Shown here in pieces: positions 43,369 through 54,966 of a stretch of DNA of 64,000 nucleotides. Each line of letters begins with the position of its first letter. Within the stretch, counting starts at the first letter, position 1. The DNA is from Bostrychus sinensis (Eukaryota > Chordata > Actinopteri > Gobiiformes > Eleotridae): contig CM036247.1 of the NCBI GenBank assembly GCA_020698575.1, forward strand, positions 7,695,756 through 7,759,755, written 5' to 3'. Position numbers and translations under genes: made by a program. The notes under the pieces are model-generated. The model searched no databases and was not told the DNA's origin. It worked only from the letters and a program-made list of their open reading frames with translations.

Positions 43369-44200
43369 AGGCCCAATCCCATTTGTACCCCTTTTCCCTT
43401 CTTCTTAGCCCTTTCCCTTCATTTTGCACGTTCACGAGAGACGAAGGAGTGTCTCAATTCTCTTTTGGATCGAGGGCTGAGGTCTGTATACCCCTCCAAG
43501 CAGAGCATTTCCAGAAGCACACTCAAAACCAAGGGGTATGAGGCGTTTACCATGAAACATCCTGTTTATCCGTAACATGGCAGCAAAAAAAAACAAACAA
43601 ATACTGTGCATTTATAACAATAAGAAGAGTTACGACAGAGTTGTTTTGTGTTTTCGTTCGTCTTGTGCTTGTTTATATTGTAATGTATGCAACATTAAAG
43701 TAGCTCCTCTAATCTTTATGCATTACACCATGTTTCTATTATTTCGTTGCTGTCCTGCCTTTGCATTTATGTTGTAACTGAATAGTCTCACTATTTTGCG
43801 CTGACAGAGAGGACCTTAAACTTCATGCCAGTATTTTTCATTGCTAGCCCCAGTTGTAACTTCATGGAAAACATCACTATGAAACACAGGCTAAAGACGA
43901 GGAAGTAGCACTTTATCAGTGGGACCCACTGTGTTTTTAAATAATATAACTAATGTTTCAGTCAAAAAACTAGCAAAAAAAGCAATATATGAAAATCTTC
44001 AGTCTAATGTAGGCTCATTTAATATTTATGCCAAACATTATTATTAAAAAAAGTTATTTAAAGTATAAACTTAGCAAATGGCTTGTACAATTATGTATAG
44101 CCTAATATAACAGTGCAGGGCTGTCCCATTTCTTAGGGGTGTATTGTCAGCACTATCTCTTACCCTTCTGTTTTAAGGTCTAAGGGTGAGGGGTTGGGGA
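43369..44200. repeat. Probable element with CCCAATCCCATTT and GGCTGTCCCATTT edges
   Basis: GGCCCAATCCCATTTGTACC lies at the left and AGGGCTGTCCCATTTCTTAG with CTAAGGGTGAGGGG at the right. Both resemble ends of a fish DNA element, but in direct orientation, so the structure is unresolved. Confidence 0.35.
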
Positions 44201-44206
44201 GTGTCA

Positions 44207-44290
44207 GGCCTGTCCCGAGTGTGCCCCGTCTAAGGCCCATAGTTGCTGTAATAGGCACCCCATGATGGAAATAAGTGGCAGAAAATGTTT
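44207..44290 (+). mobile_element. 3' tail fragment of the SINE-like family
   Basis: It reads GTGCCCCGTCTAAGGCCCATAG, then GTAATAGGCACCCCATGATG and AATAAGTGGCAGAAAATG, matching the tail of 53998-54268. Similar tails lie at 47571-47640 and 63790-63880. Confidence 0.55.
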
Positions 44291-44299
44291 AAACTTCAA

Positions 44300-45420
44300 T
44301 ATAACAGACACAAATTTAGGATGTCACCCTCTGTCCATACAACAACAGGATCCAAGCTCCTAGATTTTTACTTCCCCCTGTCACTTCCATCCAAAGAACA
44401 CTTAAAATGGCTGAAGGTGGGAACTCCAGATCCATACTTGTTTGTTTTAAAGGAACTAGCGTTTGAGGACCCAATGCCTGACCAAGCTCTTAAGTGGACC
44501 GATCAGTCAAGAGAAAATCCATGGGTACTCCATCAATCCAATACAAACAGCAGCAGACACAGTGACCAGCGCGGCTCTCTCTGCCCACACTCACATCTCA
44601 CTCCTCTGAAGGATCGTCCGGGCCTCTAATGATCCTAAGCAGCCGCGTACACACTGGAAATTAAACACACCGCGCTCAAGGCTCGCAATAAGTCACCAAG
44701 GCTGGAGTGATTTTTAAAAAGCTAAGAGGTGTTCGGCTGCGCGCCAAGTGGAGGGAAATATTCTGCTGTGCAAAATAAGCAGTGATGGCCGACAGAAGGA
44801 CTTGGCTCTACTGTGCATTTTAGCTTTGAGTACAGGCAGGAAAATACAGCTCATTTCTCTGATATGAGTTTGCTTTGTATTGCAGAACACACACAGTACA
44901 ATACATAGTAACCCATATTCGTGAATTAACCTTTAGATAAATGGGCCTAAATGCTCCTGACTGTCATGGCTGATTTTTCAACATGTTTTACCATCTCAAA
45001 GAAGACACTGAAGGATGTTTTCTCTGAAGCTGGGATGACGTCTTGACATTAAGCTCTCAGTGAATCGTTGTCAGATCAGTTTTACAAAGTCGATGCCTCT
45101 GTCAAGTATCTGTCGAGAGAAACTTGTCCAAGGAGCTGGCTTTGTTGTTGCAAAATAGTTTTATGTCTAAACGTCACCATTGTTTTTCCACCTATAGTCC
45201 CCACACGACACCAAACATCTCTTTATCTGAACCAGCATTAACTTCTTTAGGAATATGAGGTACAATGCATCACCTGTCGTCGGTTTACCACTGTCCTTTC
45301 CTCTGATGACTTTTGACAGATACTGGGAGCACCTCACAAGAGCTGCAGTTTTTTTAGAGACACTCTGACCCAGTCGTCGAAAGCTGTCACAATTTGGCCC
45401 TTGTCAATCTCACTCAAATT
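44300..45420. other. Intronic sequence without identified elements
   Basis: I see no gene or shared repeat. Confidence 0.35.
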
Positions 45421-45452
45421 CTTACACTTGCCCATTTTCCTGCTTCTAACAC
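45421..45452 (+). repeat. Single arm of the 24042-24136 foldback
   Basis: CTTACACTTGCCCATTTTCC and the rest of the arm to CTAACAC are identical to 24043-24074. The inverted partner arm is missing, although CATCAACTCTGAGGAC follows where the loop begins. Confidence 0.75.
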
Positions 45453-45999
45453 ATCAACTCTGAGGACATCATTTTCATTTACTGGTTAATATGTCCCACC
45501 CACTAATTTATTATTCAAATATTGTTCAAATCCAGCACCAGAATGGGGAAGAAAGAGGTTTTAAGTGACTCTGAACATAGCATGGACTGGCCTACATATT
45601 ACAGAAACTACAGATCTGCTGGGGGTTTCATACATAACCATCTTTAGAGGTTTACAGAGAATGGATCAGTTCTGTGGTGAAAATGCCTTGTTGACGCCAC
45701 AATCTCAGTGCCACAAAATATATTCACTACACACATGACCTATTACTTCTATATGTGACTTTCCAAATCAGATCTAAGCAGCACACAGTCTTAGGAAAAA
45801 ACAGAATATGAAGATCTGCATCATATTTTTTTAATTGACAGTAATCCAGCATCTAGCCTGACTTCGGCTCAAAGTAACTGTGACAGCCTCATGCACACCC
45901 TTAATGCAGTGGTTGCAGTTATTTTGATTTGATTTATATTTTCTAGATTATCTAGCTACAACCATTAGTTTCCAAAAGTATTAGCTCACCTGCCTTTAC

Positions 46000-46425
46000 A
46001 CACATATAAACTTAAGTAGCTTCCTATTCTTAATCCATAGGGTTTAATATGACGTGGGCCCACTCTTTGCATCTATCTACACCAACATCAGTGTCTGACA
46101 TTGGACGAGAAGGCCTGGCTCGCACTCTAATTTATCCCAAAGGTGTTCTGTCAGGTTGAGGTCAGGACTCTGTGCAGGTTCAGTCAAGTTCTTCCACAAC
46201 AAACTCACTCATCCATGTCTTTATGGACCGTGCTTTGTGCTCTGGTGCAGTCATGTTGGAACAGGAAGTGGCCATCCCCAAACTTGTTCCCACAAACTTG
46301 GGAGCATGGAATTGTCCAAAATCTCTTGGTGCTGAAGGCATTCAGAGTTCCTTTCACTGGAACTAAGCTCCTGAGAACAACCCCACACCATAATCCACAT
46401 TCAGTTATTTGGGTGAATGAGTGAA
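46000..46425 (-). pseudogene. Relic of a Tc1/mariner transposase (C-terminal DDE region)
   Basis: On the minus strand the frame contains QSPDLNLTEHLWDKLE, which corresponds to the SPDLNPIEHLWD signature around the last catalytic acidic residue of Tc1-like transposases. Upstream, FLFQHDC and a KDMDEF-like stretch match the middle catalytic region. Frameshifts and stops separate them, and internal pieces are deleted. The outer text GGGTTTAATATGACGTGGGC also belongs to this element. No terminal inverted repeats were found. Confidence 0.85.
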
Positions 46426-46587
46426 TACTTTAGAAATATAGTGTATGAAAAAAGTGTAGGCTATTGTCTGCTGGGTAAAAATTACTTATGAAAATGTTTC
46501 CACAGACAACAGAATCCAAGACACTCTGTCTCTGTTGTGTAGTAAGCCTTTATTAAATCATGGCTCTCAAAGATAAACACATACGCA

Positions 46588-46738
46588 CCTTCCTCAGGGT
46601 GCAAGGGCAAACACACAAAACTTTCTTATATAGGATCTATATGACCACACACATTATTTCTGTGGTCATTTATGTCCCTCTCTATATAAGTAAGTACTCA
46701 CCTGTTACTTGTGTTTACCCTTGCACCCTGAAGAAGGC
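46588..46738. repeat. Inverted repeat with about 31-bp arms
   Basis: The left arm (46588-46618) CCTTCCTCAGGGTGCAAGGG and the right arm (46708-46738) ACCCTTGCACCCTGAAGAAGG are inverted with few mismatches. Both carry a CTGANGA-like word (see the hammerhead finding), but without a GAAA partner. Confidence 0.7.
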
Positions 46739-46904
46739 CAGTTTGAGCCAAAATGCATATGTTTTTATGTATTTTAAAACCTGTTTCAGTACCTTACACA
46801 TTCTGTAATTCGCATACTTTCTTTCTCTTGGGGGAAACCAAATAGAAAATTGCTTTTTTTTTTTTTTTTCTTCCTGTTGCTCATAAACCCATCACAAAGT
46901 GGCA

Positions 46905-47175
46905 GGTCGCTGATATGCATTCTCGATAAATAATGTGCAGAATATAACATTAGTCCCATGTCTGGGGAGCGCCGTGATTGACAGACGCCTAGAGCCACGT
47001 AATATCAAGTCCCTGTTGGCCAAAGACCGGGCTGAAGCTAATCCATTAAGTCCCTGTCTGCGGCTGTGGACATGTGTACGGCAGCAAACACGCGGCTACA
47101 TCTTCATCATGCATCAAGCTCACTGCTCTTTGATCAATTAAAAACAACCCAGAAGCCATAAATTATTAATTATTA
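46905..47175. other. Low-repeat stretch, candidate conserved non-coding DNA
   Basis: It contains a TGATTGACAG word (Meis/Pbx-like) at about 46975, TTTGATCAATTAAAA at about 47128 and ATAAATTATTAATTATTA near 47158. No repeat similarity to the rest of the window is seen. Confidence 0.3.
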
Positions 47176-47671
47176 CACTGGTTGTAGCGGTGAAGTTGGG
47201 AGAAATCATTACTAAAACAAACTGAGCGTGTAACAGGGATATGCGCATCGCCAGAGAGCTGAACTTCCTTTTTAGGGTCAGCTACATGGATACAATGAAG
47301 AAAATGGTCACAATAATGGTGTTGAAGGATTACTATGCAGTGCTTTTGGGTGATTTATATGCAGTGGGCAATTCATTTCATTGTCATAACATCAGACAGA
47401 CTGGGGATCTGTGAGATGCCCATTTTAGTATTGGTGTAAATGTAGCAGGATAAACAGTTGGTAGTGCAACAGGAAAAATCTCATAATCACCTAAAAAAAA
47501 GCTATGTACATTTAGAAAACCTAAAGTAACCTGTTAGAACAACATCTTTTCATATTACTGCCCAGTAGTAGTTAGGATAGGCTCCAGCCACTTATGACCC
47601 CTAACAGGAAAAAGTGGAAAAGATAATGAAGATCTGTATTATGTTTGTCAAAGCCATTCCAAAAACATCTC

Positions 47672-48503
47672 AAAATTACTCAAAGTGGCTATGTTATGCA
47701 AAATCTGAGCCTTCTACCATGTTATAATGTTGTTCTCTCATCAAGAACATACCTGGAGTTGTGTTTTGTTACATTCTTGCCTGTTTAATTAATCCTGTAG
47801 TCCCTGGCACTGAGTTTCTGAGGCCTCAGAACGCTCAGTTGCATAAACCAAACCCTGCCCACTCCAGGAAGCACTGCTGGAAGTGCCTCGCTCCAGGTTT
47901 GTGAGCAGAGGGGACAGAGCATTCTCAGTGGCAGCTCCCAAACTGTGGGACAGTCTCTGCAGCAATTTAAAATTATTTTTACTCATTAGCTTTTAACACT
48001 GATTGAGCAGACACTTTGGCCTTCATTGGAGCTTTTATTGCAGTGTTATCTGTTGTTTGATTTGTGTTTCTATACTGTTTCTATACATTATTTTAAAGTT
48101 TGTTACTTCTTTATTAAGTGGATTTATATCAGTTGTTCTGCTTGACTTGTAAAGCACTTTCGCCAGCTGAGGTTGTTTTTAAAATGTGCTGTATAAATAA
48201 ATTTAATTTCATTTGAAGCACTGACCAATCAACAAGCCCTCTAAAGCCCTCCAGTCTGCTGTCATTAATTTAGCAAAAAAATAAAATAAATAAAGATGTA
48301 CAGCTCTGTTTCCATTGATTCCTTATAGATATATTTTTTTTTATTTTGTAGTAAAATGGCATCATACAAAGAGTTTAAGGAAGTAAAGTGCTTTTTTGTC
48401 ACTGATTATGTTCAAAAGACAGCAACAGTCTGCCTTCTGCTGGTCTCTTTACCTGCTTCTTTATACTGTACTTATTAATTAAAAACATAATATGGTCCTT
48501 TAA
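47672..48503 (-). mobile_element. Family A foldback element (long variant) split by a LINE
   Basis: Reverse orientation: ATGTTATAATGTTGTTCTCT and ACCTGGAGTTGTGTTTTG at the left, CACTGACCAATCAACAAGCC and TGTACAGCTCTGTTTCCATT after the interruption, and ATGGTCCTTTAA at the right. It matches the 11200-11663 variant. Confidence 0.7.
47877..48214 (+). mobile_element. 5'-truncated LINE insertion with 9-bp target duplication
   Basis: The insertion is bounded by GAAGCACTG on both sides (47868-47876 and 48215-48223). It encodes LEVPRSRFVSRGDRAFS, then VAAPKLWDSL and a stop: the extreme C-terminus of an L2/CR1-type polymerase. A 3' UTR follows, ending GCTGTATAAATAAATTTAAT then TTCATTT. Confidence 0.85.
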
Positions 48504-49800
48504 AAATATGTTCTACAGATTAATTTTTAGAGTAGTATTCATCAAACCACATCCCAGATAGACTATCCACTATCTCATCCAAAATAATTCATCCAATATG
48601 CGCAAAACATTTTTGACTAAAATGAAGCTACAGACTCTTCTTCATCGGAGCAGAAATGATTGAATTACCTCCACAGTTTGGTGAATCTGCCTTTAGTTCA
48701 TATCTCAGTCCACTGTTCTATGAATGCGTTGTTGCTCGAACGCTACAGCGCCCAAACTTGGAGCACTCCTTGTCTCTCAATCAATACTGGAGATGTCAGA
48801 GTAAATTGAAAACAAATGGCCTTGTGTATTCGGAGGGACAGCGAAGGACGGAGGAGAGCCTTGAGTCCGCTCTGATTGGTCCGGAGTCAGGCGCACTTTC
48901 GGGCCTCTCTGTTATTCTGGTCGTACTAATGTCTTTGGTTTTGACAGAAGATTTAAGAGCACTTTTCAAGGTCTTGGTCCAGTCTTAGAATCATTTGTCT
49001 TGTGTCACCTCACAAGAAAGATATTTTTTTAAGAGAACCACTGTTTTTTGCTACTAAAACATGGATAGCTTTTACTTTATCAAACCCACATGCAGCCACA
49101 AGCCAGAGTATTTTGTGGGTTGCGTCAGGAAGAGCAAAAACTATTGCTAAATTAAGGAGGCAGATGATTCGTTGTGGTGACCCTGGAGGAGAAAAAGTGA
49201 ATTAAAGTTGTGTGCTAAAATAAGATAAGTTAATGGGTCACCAATGATTGTTCTTAGTGGGATACTGTATGTCAGGCATGGGTTTGACATTGAGCTTAAG
49301 AAAAAATGGGCATTATGTGGACTGTTTTTTCTTGAGGTGAATGGTTTGGAGAATTTAAATCTTTCATGGCCACTTGGCAGCGCATTAGGAACTGTGCATA
49401 GCATAATGACTGGATCTGATGATAGAATGGCTTGGTCATGTTTAAACTTGTCAAAGGGGAGGAATTGTTTTGTATCTTTTTGTATCAATATTACTTCCAA
49501 AAAAATCTGGCACTGGTTCAAAAAGAAAAGTCTTGAGTTAGTTTAGTCTTAAGTTAGTTATAAGAAAGATAAGGAACGCTTGCCCTGGAGGTGTTTGTAA
49601 AGGCACAGGTACTGTAGGAATAACCTGCCAATCTGAGCAATGCCATGTGGTTTGTTTTAGTAACAGTAAAACAATTGCTTCTGTAATCTTCGGTACTGTC
49701 ACACCACTGGTCAAACCAGCAGCAGCTCGGGTGCACATGTGTTGTTCTGAGCAGGACAAGAAGGATTGCAGCGAACTCTGAATCCAGATGTGGTGTAAGG
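48504..49800. other. Intronic sequence, mostly unassigned
   Basis: An hAT-like remnant (AGAATCATTTGTCTTGTGTC ACC) lies near 48988. I see no gene. Confidence 0.35.
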
Positions 49801-50190
49801 CAGTGTTTCCCAACCAGGGGTACAGGGACCCCGAGGGGTACGTGAGCACTTTGCAGGGGGGTATTTGGAGTTATTTGATCATTTATGTGAACGATCATGA
49901 GAAAATAGTGACAATCTTCACATTAAACTATTGAAAAGTATGAAAGACGAGCAAGTGTCCCAGTGACACTGAATTTGGTCAAATGTGGTCCAAAACAAGG
50001 GATATTACTGAATAATATATTTTGTTACATATGTTTTAAGTTTAATAGTTTATTTTAATTTATTTATTTATGTATTTGTTTATTTTGTAAATTTATTGAG
50101 TTGAAGATTTTTATTAATTTACAATTGTAAAGCAGAACCCAGTAACGTTTTTACCTTAAATAAACAGCTGTGGGGTAAATGAAGCGTGTG
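49801..50190. mobile_element. hAT-like element, CAGTGTTTCCCAACC left end
   Basis: The left end CAGTGTTTCCCAACCAGGGG is the same family as 2232. The AT-rich interior has TTTATTTATTTATG. The right end was not found. Confidence 0.55.
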
Positions 50191-50259
50191 GCAGCTCCCC
50201 CTGGTGTCTCTGGCCGTAAGTGACACCTGCAAGTCTGAGTGTTGCCGACCCAGAGTCAC

Positions 50260-50545
50260 AGAAGTCTCGAGTCTCGCGAGAAAGCGGCACATCCCTGGTT
50301 AGCAAAACAACAAGCTAGTGGTGGCTTTATTTCTTGATTTTCTTCGTGCCAGAGCGGCCAAATGGAAGAAAAAACTTTGTACAGATACACAGAGGGGAAA
50401 ATGAAAGTAAAGACGAGTGAGGGGTCACACAGGAGTCAACTGAGCTTGTGAGTATTTATGATAGTGCTTTACTCCGAACTGTAGGGGGAGCTTTATAGAG
50501 GAAAATAAGGCAAAAAAGCAAAGCGAAGAAATGAGCAGAGTTACT
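50260..50545 (+). repeat. Second copy of the 40180-40770 repeat
   Basis: It shares the order GCGAGAAAGCGGCACATCCC, TGGTTAGCAAAACAAC, ATGGAAGAAAAAACTTTGTA, GTATTTATGATAGTGCTTTA and GGGGGAGCTTTATAGAGG with the other copy. Confidence 0.45.
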
Positions 50546-50943
50546 CAGTTCCACTTTAAATTACTTTTCAAATTTTGTTTAAATATATACGTAAAATAAG
50601 TAAATTAAGTATGACAAGGCCCACTGGTGTAAGGTAAGAATGTAACTTGTGCCTTCCTGAAAAATCGTAAGTTTTGGCAAATAGTGTGATCTCGCCTTGT
50701 ATGCTCTCGCCCTGAGTCCATTTGTCAACACATCTTCCTAATCCCTGTCCATTAAGTGTATAAAATCCTGTACTGTAACAAGGCCCACCCCCCTTCCCGC
50801 CGCCTGAAACCAGCAAAACCGGGCGTCATCCATCTCAATTTCCCCTCTCTCAAAAAAAAAGGACAGAAATTAATAGTAAACCCCATTCAGGCTCATCCTT
50901 TCTGGTCGAGTGAAAATTATTTATGACGGAAAATGGGCCGGCT

Positions 50944-50970
50944 TCCCCTCCCTCCCTCCCTCCCTCCCTC
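50944..50970. repeat. CCCT tetranucleotide microsatellite
   Basis: A (CCCT)n run of about 6-7 units. Confidence 0.9.
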
Positions 50971-51503
50971 TGTCCCGTCGGCGGCAGAGGCTCTCTGTGT
51001 GTTGTTGACAGCTTGATGGCAATGAGTGTCAGGATTTCCGAGCGGCAGAACGGGAAGTGTAGCATGACGAGATCCGAGAGCATGTCCCGTCTCTATCACA
51101 GCTGAGGCTCAAAGGAGGAGGAGAGGGGGAACAACAAGGCCAAACATAGATACCAGAATGTAATGAAGCTAAGAAAGGTTTTCAGCCATGGAGTCATAGA
51201 GAAGAAACATTTTTAATGGAAAATGATATGTTTGTGTTTAGAATTAGGCAGATGTAAGTATTTCTGTTTGGTAAATGTGCAAGAGCTAGCTGACAATGTG
51301 CACTAACCTCCTGAAACCCATCACAATATCGGACATTATGAATGGAAAGGTTTACAGACAGTGGCTCGGAGGAGAAGACAGGAGGCAGAGTTGAAACTAC
51401 AGTGTATGAACTACCTCAACACATCTAATGCACAGTCGGGCCGTCCTGTGAGTGGATTGGACTGTTGTGCTGTACAGTTTGCCCAATAGTTTGCTTGTCA
51501 GAA

Positions 51504-51943
51504 TAGGGGTGTATACAGTTCTTATACTGATGTATATTTTTTAATTCCTATTATACAACTGTATCGAATAAGCATTACCTTGTATCAAATCATATAATTT
51601 TCAAGGTAATTATCATTATACATGGGGAAAAAAATTGTAAAATTGGAATATCGATATTAGGCATGTTAAAATAAAACCAGAAACATCTTTTCGGGTGTCA
51701 TTTTAATGAAATAAAACATTTGCTTTGCTCTCTTTCTGCTGGACATAATCAACCCCAGCTGCAGTGCAATTTCTGAGTAAACTTTTATGATTTTGGCAAA
51801 AAAGTTGCTGTAGTATCATCAGTATGAAGCTTTTGAATGTAATCGTATTGTTCCAACTTAGCCAATATCATTCTTGAATCGTATTAAAACAATTCTAATC
51901 AATACATATCGTATCGTTCCAAAAACATATCGTTACACCCCTA
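51504..51943. mobile_element. hAT-like MITE, AGGGGTGTAAC family
   Basis: It starts TAGGGGTGTATACAG and ends CATATCGTTACACCCCTA. The interior matches 25666-26092 (CTTTTATGATTTTGGCAAAA, AGCCAATATCATTCTTGAAT). The flanks show no target duplication. Confidence 0.8.
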
Positions 51944-53429
51944 GAGATATACACCATACACATTAGGCAGGTGGTCATAATGTTATGCTTGATCAGTGTA
52001 TTTTAAAAAGAAATAAGGCAAGAACTAAAAAAAAGATGTACATTATGGACAATGAGCTAAAAGGGTGTACTTTATTTAATACATTTAAAAAGATGTACAA
52101 ATCTAATAACCTATTATAGGAAAATACAAAGCATTAGTATAAGTTCTTATTTATTACAACATGAGAAGTTATCTTAATGATACAAATAGTCACTGAAAGG
52201 ATAGTTAGAATGATAATGCTTAAAGTAACGATACAGTAATAATAGTAAAAATATCTTTTCTTTGCCTGTTAAATGCAAATGATTTTGTTTTGTTTTTGTT
52301 TCTTGTTTTTGCGTGAAATATAGCCATGTTTACTTTGCAATTTCTGTTTAAATGTTAATTGGGTTAAGCACAGTAAGTCTCGACTTCGGCCTAAACCTTT
52401 TCAGTCTATGTCTTAGATCTAATGGAAGCATTGTATTGGTTCTTCTTCTTGACCAAATAAACAATTTTATGTTTTTAGGATTCTTTAAAATTGGTACGCA
52501 GCACTTTAGTTATGTTGCTCTATGAATAAAGTTGGATTGACATTTTAACAAGTATATTTTGTCCATACTGGAGTGTTACGCAATTGCATCTTGGAGAATA
52601 CTGCAAAATGGTAATGAAAAATCTGCATTAATGGGTTGCTAGGTCAGAGCACGAGGGCAAAGGCAGGACATATGGAGAACAAAAAAAGAAAAAAAACCTC
52701 ACTGCCCAGGGAAATCCAGTCTGCATGAGCGGAAGTTGCAATATAAGACATGGAACAATGGGAAATAAGGGAGCAGCACATATAGGACATGACATGAAAT
52801 CAAATCCTCGATCAATATGGGACAGAAGGACCTCGAAGTCTATAAATAACCGCGTGTCCTTCCGCCGTCTGCCGTGACTTGCACAACAGCGTCTGATCAC
52901 ATAACACCGCTGCTCTGTGGAGGTCTGCAGCCGGCGTGTAATCACGGCGCACTCTCAGCCACTGAACTGTTATTAAAGCCGTGCTATGTAAGCTTTTACC
53001 GCCAAAAAAAAAAAAAAAGGTAAGGCTGCAAGAATGTTTTTGATGTCTTTCTGACATAGAATAGCTCGTCTTTTTCTGACAACCAGTCTTTCAACAGCCG
53101 GACACATCACCACAACTTGGCTTTGCTATTTACAAACCCAATTTTTACCTCATAAAAGTACCGTTTGCTCACAGTCGACAATAAACTAAGCAACACATCT
53201 CGAATAGTTTGAGACAAGGCAATAAAAAGGAAGGAACTAACGCTTTAAGCTGGTGTGAGCATTTGGCGGTTGCTGTGTTTAGGTTGATTAGCAAGATTCC
53301 AGGAGGATGGTTCTTGATGAGATGAACCTGCTGTGTTTTATTTCGGACTCTGCAAACTCTAAACTTTTTTCATTCATTCATCTTTTTACGTCTTTGGGTT
53401 GGGTAACTTTGGTTAGTCGCTGACACTTT
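51944..53429. other. Intronic sequence without identified elements
   Basis: I see no gene. An A15 run lies at 53004-53018. Confidence 0.35.
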
Positions 53430-53895
53430 GCAGGGGGTACTTGGGGGAAAAAACAAGCTCAAGAAAAATGTTATACAGTTTTAGTTTATTAGCTAATTTC
53501 AAGGGGAGTTATTCAAATGATTATTTTTGTTTTTTTGTAGTAAATTGATTATGAGTTTAAAGGTGCTATGAGCAGAAAATATTTTACTATTTCATAAAAA
53601 TTACCCAAATGTGTGTCAAGATATGAAGTAAACATGTTTAAATCAAATATTAGTTTACTAATAACAATGGTACAGTTGACTTATTCACAGCTTAATATAT
53701 ATAAGTTGTTTTTATTTATGTTTTTTGTTTTGGTTCTAAACTGCATCGCCAATGAAGAGACCATTGTTTTGATTTATGACTGCAGTACTGTGTTCAAACC
53801 AGTACAAGCATGAAATATATAGAACATATAAAATAAATATTTATTTATTTAGATTTTAAATGCAATTTTTATCAGATTTTTTTAAGTGAAAAAGA

Positions 53896-53967
53896 ACAAG
53901 GAACTAGTATTTACAATGAAGTATATAACAAACATTGTAAATCTTATTGTAAATACTAGTTCCTTGT
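53896..53967. repeat. Perfect palindrome, 22-bp arms and 28-bp spacer
   Basis: ACAAGGAACTAGTATTTACA plus AT (53896-53917) is exactly the reverse complement of 53946-53967. Confidence 0.95.
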
Positions 53968-53997
53968 ATACTTTACAATAAAGTATAGAATAAACAT

Positions 53998-54268
53998 GGG
54001 GTGCACAGTGGCAGAGTGGTTAGCGTTCTCACCTCCCAGCAACGAGGTTGTGGGTTCGAGCCCCAGGGCTATGGGTGGAGTCTGCATGTCCTCCACGTGA
54101 CTCTAAATTGACCCTAGTGAGAGTGAATGGTTGTCTGTCTGTGTTCGTCTCTGTGTCAGCCCTGCAACAAGCTGTACCCCGCCTACGGCCCAAAGTTCTT
54201 GGGATAGGCTCCAGTCACCCGCTTATTCCCGTTAGAATAAGCGGTAGAAATTGAATGAATGAATAAAC
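53998..54268 (+). mobile_element. tRNA-headed SINE-like insertion with target duplication
   Basis: Pol III box A-like TGGCAGAGTGG (54009-54019) and box B GGTTCGAGCCC (54053-54063) are about 33 bp apart. The body contains GTGGAGTCTGCATGTCC and GGGATAGGCTCCAGTCACCC. The tail is AATGAATGAAT. GAATAAACAT occurs on both sides (53988-53997 and about 54261-54270), a likely target duplication. Confidence 0.8.
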
Positions 54269-54384
54269 ATATATCTTTTTTATATGACCAGTTTCAAAAA
54301 ACTAACACACATGTAAGAGAGTACTCACGATATGACACAAAGCCCAAGGGGTACACAAGACAAAAAAGGTTGAGACCCACTAAT

Positions 54385-54602
54385 TTAGAGACAACTATTC
54401 ACTCTCACGTTCATTCACTAGGGGCAATTTAGAGTCACCAATTCACCAAACACATGCATGTCTCTGGACGGTGGGAAAAAAGCCGGAGTACCCAGAGAGG
54501 CCCCACGATAACCCATGCAGAGAGAGACTGTGGCTGTCGGCCTCAGGATCAATCTCAGGACGTCCTTGCTGGGGGGCAAGAGCACTAACCACTCTGCCAG
54601 GG
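54385..54602 (-). mobile_element. tRNA-headed SINE-like copy, minus strand
   Basis: Reverse complemented, it reads CTGGCAGAGTGGTTAGTGCT (box A-like), then CTTGCCCCCCAGCAAGGACG, a degraded box B, and CCACCGTCCAGAGACATGCA. It lies about 115 bp from the plus-strand copy, in inverse orientation. Confidence 0.7.
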
Positions 54603-54966
54603 TTGAAAAACAGCTCCGATAGCATAAGCTCAGAGCTAAATCTGCCTATGTTAGCTTTTCAGTGAAATCAGACCATATGTTTGTTTGCTAACCTCAACAA
54701 TAAAGTCACTGTTTAACACACAAATGGTTTATGTGGCAAAAGCATTAAACATGAATTATGACAACAAAAAGATCATTTTTCTGTCAAATTCAAGGACTTT
54801 CTTTACTGTAACACTACCCACAGTATAGATCTAAACATATAGACTTCTCTTACTTTATTACAGGCTTGAGCTATTGTGTGACGCATATTTCCTTTCAGTC
54901 AATACCTCCTATACTGTTTCTACTTATTATATATCCTCAAGCCTTATATAAATATGAATATGAGTT

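Larger units (their letters stand above)
53430..54385. mobile_element. hAT-like element remnant containing a palindrome and a SINE-like insertion
   Basis: CTTTGCAGGGGGTACTTGGG at the left and CCCAAGGGGTACACAAGACA with AAAAAAGGTTGAGACCCACT at the right correspond to the subterminal parts of the CAGTGTTTCCCAACC family. The outermost left end is not visible. Confidence 0.5.

Noticed and set aside
48640..48660. A second hammerhead-like word (CCGATGAAGAAG on the minus strand)
   Set aside because: The core has a T-to-C change and there is no GAAA or closing stem.
54009..54063. A possible tRNA gene
   Set aside because: Box A and B are present, but the cloverleaf is not convincing and the sequence is a dispersed repeat with a SINE-like body.
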